Source: Sorangium sp051521495 (lineage in GTDB: Bacteria > Myxococcota_A > Polyangia > Polyangiales > Polyangiaceae). From it: a DNA stretch of 64,000 nt. A program made the translations under genes and the position numbers. Shown here piece after piece: positions 63,230 through 64,000 of this stretch. The notes under the pieces are model-generated. The model was not told where the DNA came from and did not search any database. It saw nothing but the letters and a program-made list of their open reading frames with translations. The first letter of the stretch is position 1, and every line of letters starts with the position of its first letter. Where the stretch lies: NCBI RefSeq assembly GCF_051521495.1, contig NZ_CP150355.1, positions 6,200,001-6,264,000 of the forward strand. Direction: 5' to 3'.

Positions 63230-63967
63230 CTACTTCGTGATCGTGAACGAGGCGCGCGCGAGCTCTTTGCCCGCGGCGTCGCTGACCGTCACCGACCAGA
63301 GCCCCGCCGCGCGCGCCTTTCGCGTGGCCGCCCACGTACGGAAGCGCCGCTGCGCGCCGACCGCGAGGGGAATGCGCAGCGGCGCGCCCCCATCGGGCGG
63401 CGTGAAGGCGACGATGATCTCCGAGGTGGCCCGGTCCTTGTTCGAGAGCTCGACGAAGGCGTAGAGGCGATCGAGCTCGGCGCTCGCGAACGACGTCGCC
63501 GGATCGATCGGCTCGCGGCCGGCGATGCCCTTCGAGACGACGAGCCGCACCACCTGGAGCTCGGGCGTCCGAGCGGCGCCCTCTTCCGCAACGCCGCCCT
63601 GCGCCGCGCCCCCCGCGGTGCGCGCCTCCTGGGCCGATCCCGACCTGCGGCGACGCTCTCGTGCCGGGCCGCGGGCTGCGCGCGGCGCATCCGCCTCGCC
63701 CAGGCGGTCCGCGCCGCCGCGGCCCTCCTCCGCGGCCCGGGCCGCCGCCGCATCGGATCGGGCCTCATCCGGCGCTGCGGCGCTCGCTTGCCCGTCGGCG
63801 CCGTCCCCCGGCCGCCCCTCGGCCGCGCGGCTCAGCGCGGGAAGCTCTTCCCGGGCGATCCGCGCGATCGCGTCGCTCGAGTCGGTGCAACCGAGCGCCG
63901 TCCCGCCGAGAGCGGCGGCGACGAGCGCCAGGACCATGGTTTTCCGCGTCGTTCCCCGGGTGTCCAC
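63230..63967 (-). CDS. DUF2914-like lipoprotein
   Basis: The 245-residue product has a signal ending GTALGC and a long charged, Ala/Arg/Glu-rich linker (about 30-130). A C-terminal beta domain follows (LYAFVELSNKDRATSEII, FRTWAATRKARAAGLWSVTV, LARASFTITK) that resembles DUF2914. It is the upstream gene of a pair with the M15-type peptidase and may help target or position it. GTG 63967 was used; ATG at residue 11 is also possible. The last 33 bp of the window show no further gene. Confidence 0.75.
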   Translation of the reverse strand: MDTRGTTRKTMVLALVAAALGGTALGCTDSSDAIARIAREELPALSRAAEGRPGDGADGQASAAAPDEARSDAAAARAAEEGRGGADRLGEADAPRAARGPARERRRRSGSAQEARTAGGAAQGGVAEEGAARTPELQVVRLVVSKGIAGREPIDPATSFASAELDRLYAFVELSNKDRATSEIIVAFTPPDGGAPLRIPLAVGAQRRFRTWAATRKARAAGLWSVTVSDAAGKELARASFTITK

Positions 63968-64000
63968 ACCGACGAGGTGCCACGATTCAGCGGAGGGGGC

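Overview
The window is very G+C-rich, densely coded on both strands, and full of predicted lipoproteins with Gly/Ser-rich linkers. It also carries a Ser/Thr kinase, an FHA-containing sigma54 activator, a MopE-type metal-binding motif protein and a cello-oligosaccharide-type uptake operon. Together these point to a large-genome myxobacterium of the Sorangium/Polyangiales type. That assignment is inference from gene content and composition, not from a marker gene. No rRNA, tRNA, CRISPR array, transposase or phage gene was recognised.

Layout. 1-6.5 kb: a cut-off lysophospholipid acyltransferase overlapping truB, a CNNM/CBS (CorC/HlyC) membrane protein, a membrane-anchored coiled-coil protein (minus) and an alpha/beta hydrolase. 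6.6-13.6 kb (minus): tex, hutI-nagZ (overlapping), a quinone-reductase-like dehydrogenase and a DMT exporter. 13.7-16.1 kb: a CAP-domain lipoprotein overlapping a short GspE/PilB-type ATPase. 16.1-23.5 kb (minus): a peptide/oligosaccharide ABC importer (binding protein, two permeases, two ATPases) followed by a GH1 beta-glucosidase. This is read as an uptake-and-cleavage operon for beta-glucosides. 24.3-28.8 kb: a beta-helix lipoprotein, a 1.2 kb gene-free repeat tract and a Gly-Pro repeat lipoprotein.

29.2-39.8 kb: glutamate dehydrogenase, an FHA-sigma54 activator, an Mpo1-like protein, an SDR lacking its catalytic residues, a hybrid histidine-kinase-like protein with several lost active-site residues, a ferritin-like protein, a cN-II-type 5'-nucleotidase and a small Cys-rich lipoprotein. 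39.8-48.5 kb: a SUMF1-domain protein, truD, an ExbB-ExbD-TonB operon, a cNMP-binding protein, a triheme lipoprotein, purF and an HMG-CoA-lyase-type enzyme. 48.6-57.4 kb: surface lipoproteins (MopE-like, Cys-rich, lamin-tail, cyclophilin, DUF192), an MBL-fold hydrolase, a large membrane-anchored protein and a second SUMF1-domain lipoprotein. 57.7-64 kb: a second acyltransferase, an overlapping kinase/TPR/beta-propeller operon, and an M15-type peptidase with a DUF2914-like partner.

The most unusual signal is a pair of about 125-bp extended hairpins (3610-3732 and 17594-17720). Their conserved middle differs at only two positions in 71, while the basal and apical stems have diverged through seven fully compensated base pairs. 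Each begins exactly at the stop codon of a minus-strand gene. One lies inside the sugar-uptake operon, between the transporter ATPase and the beta-glucosidase. This looks like an undescribed structured RNA or palindromic repeat family.
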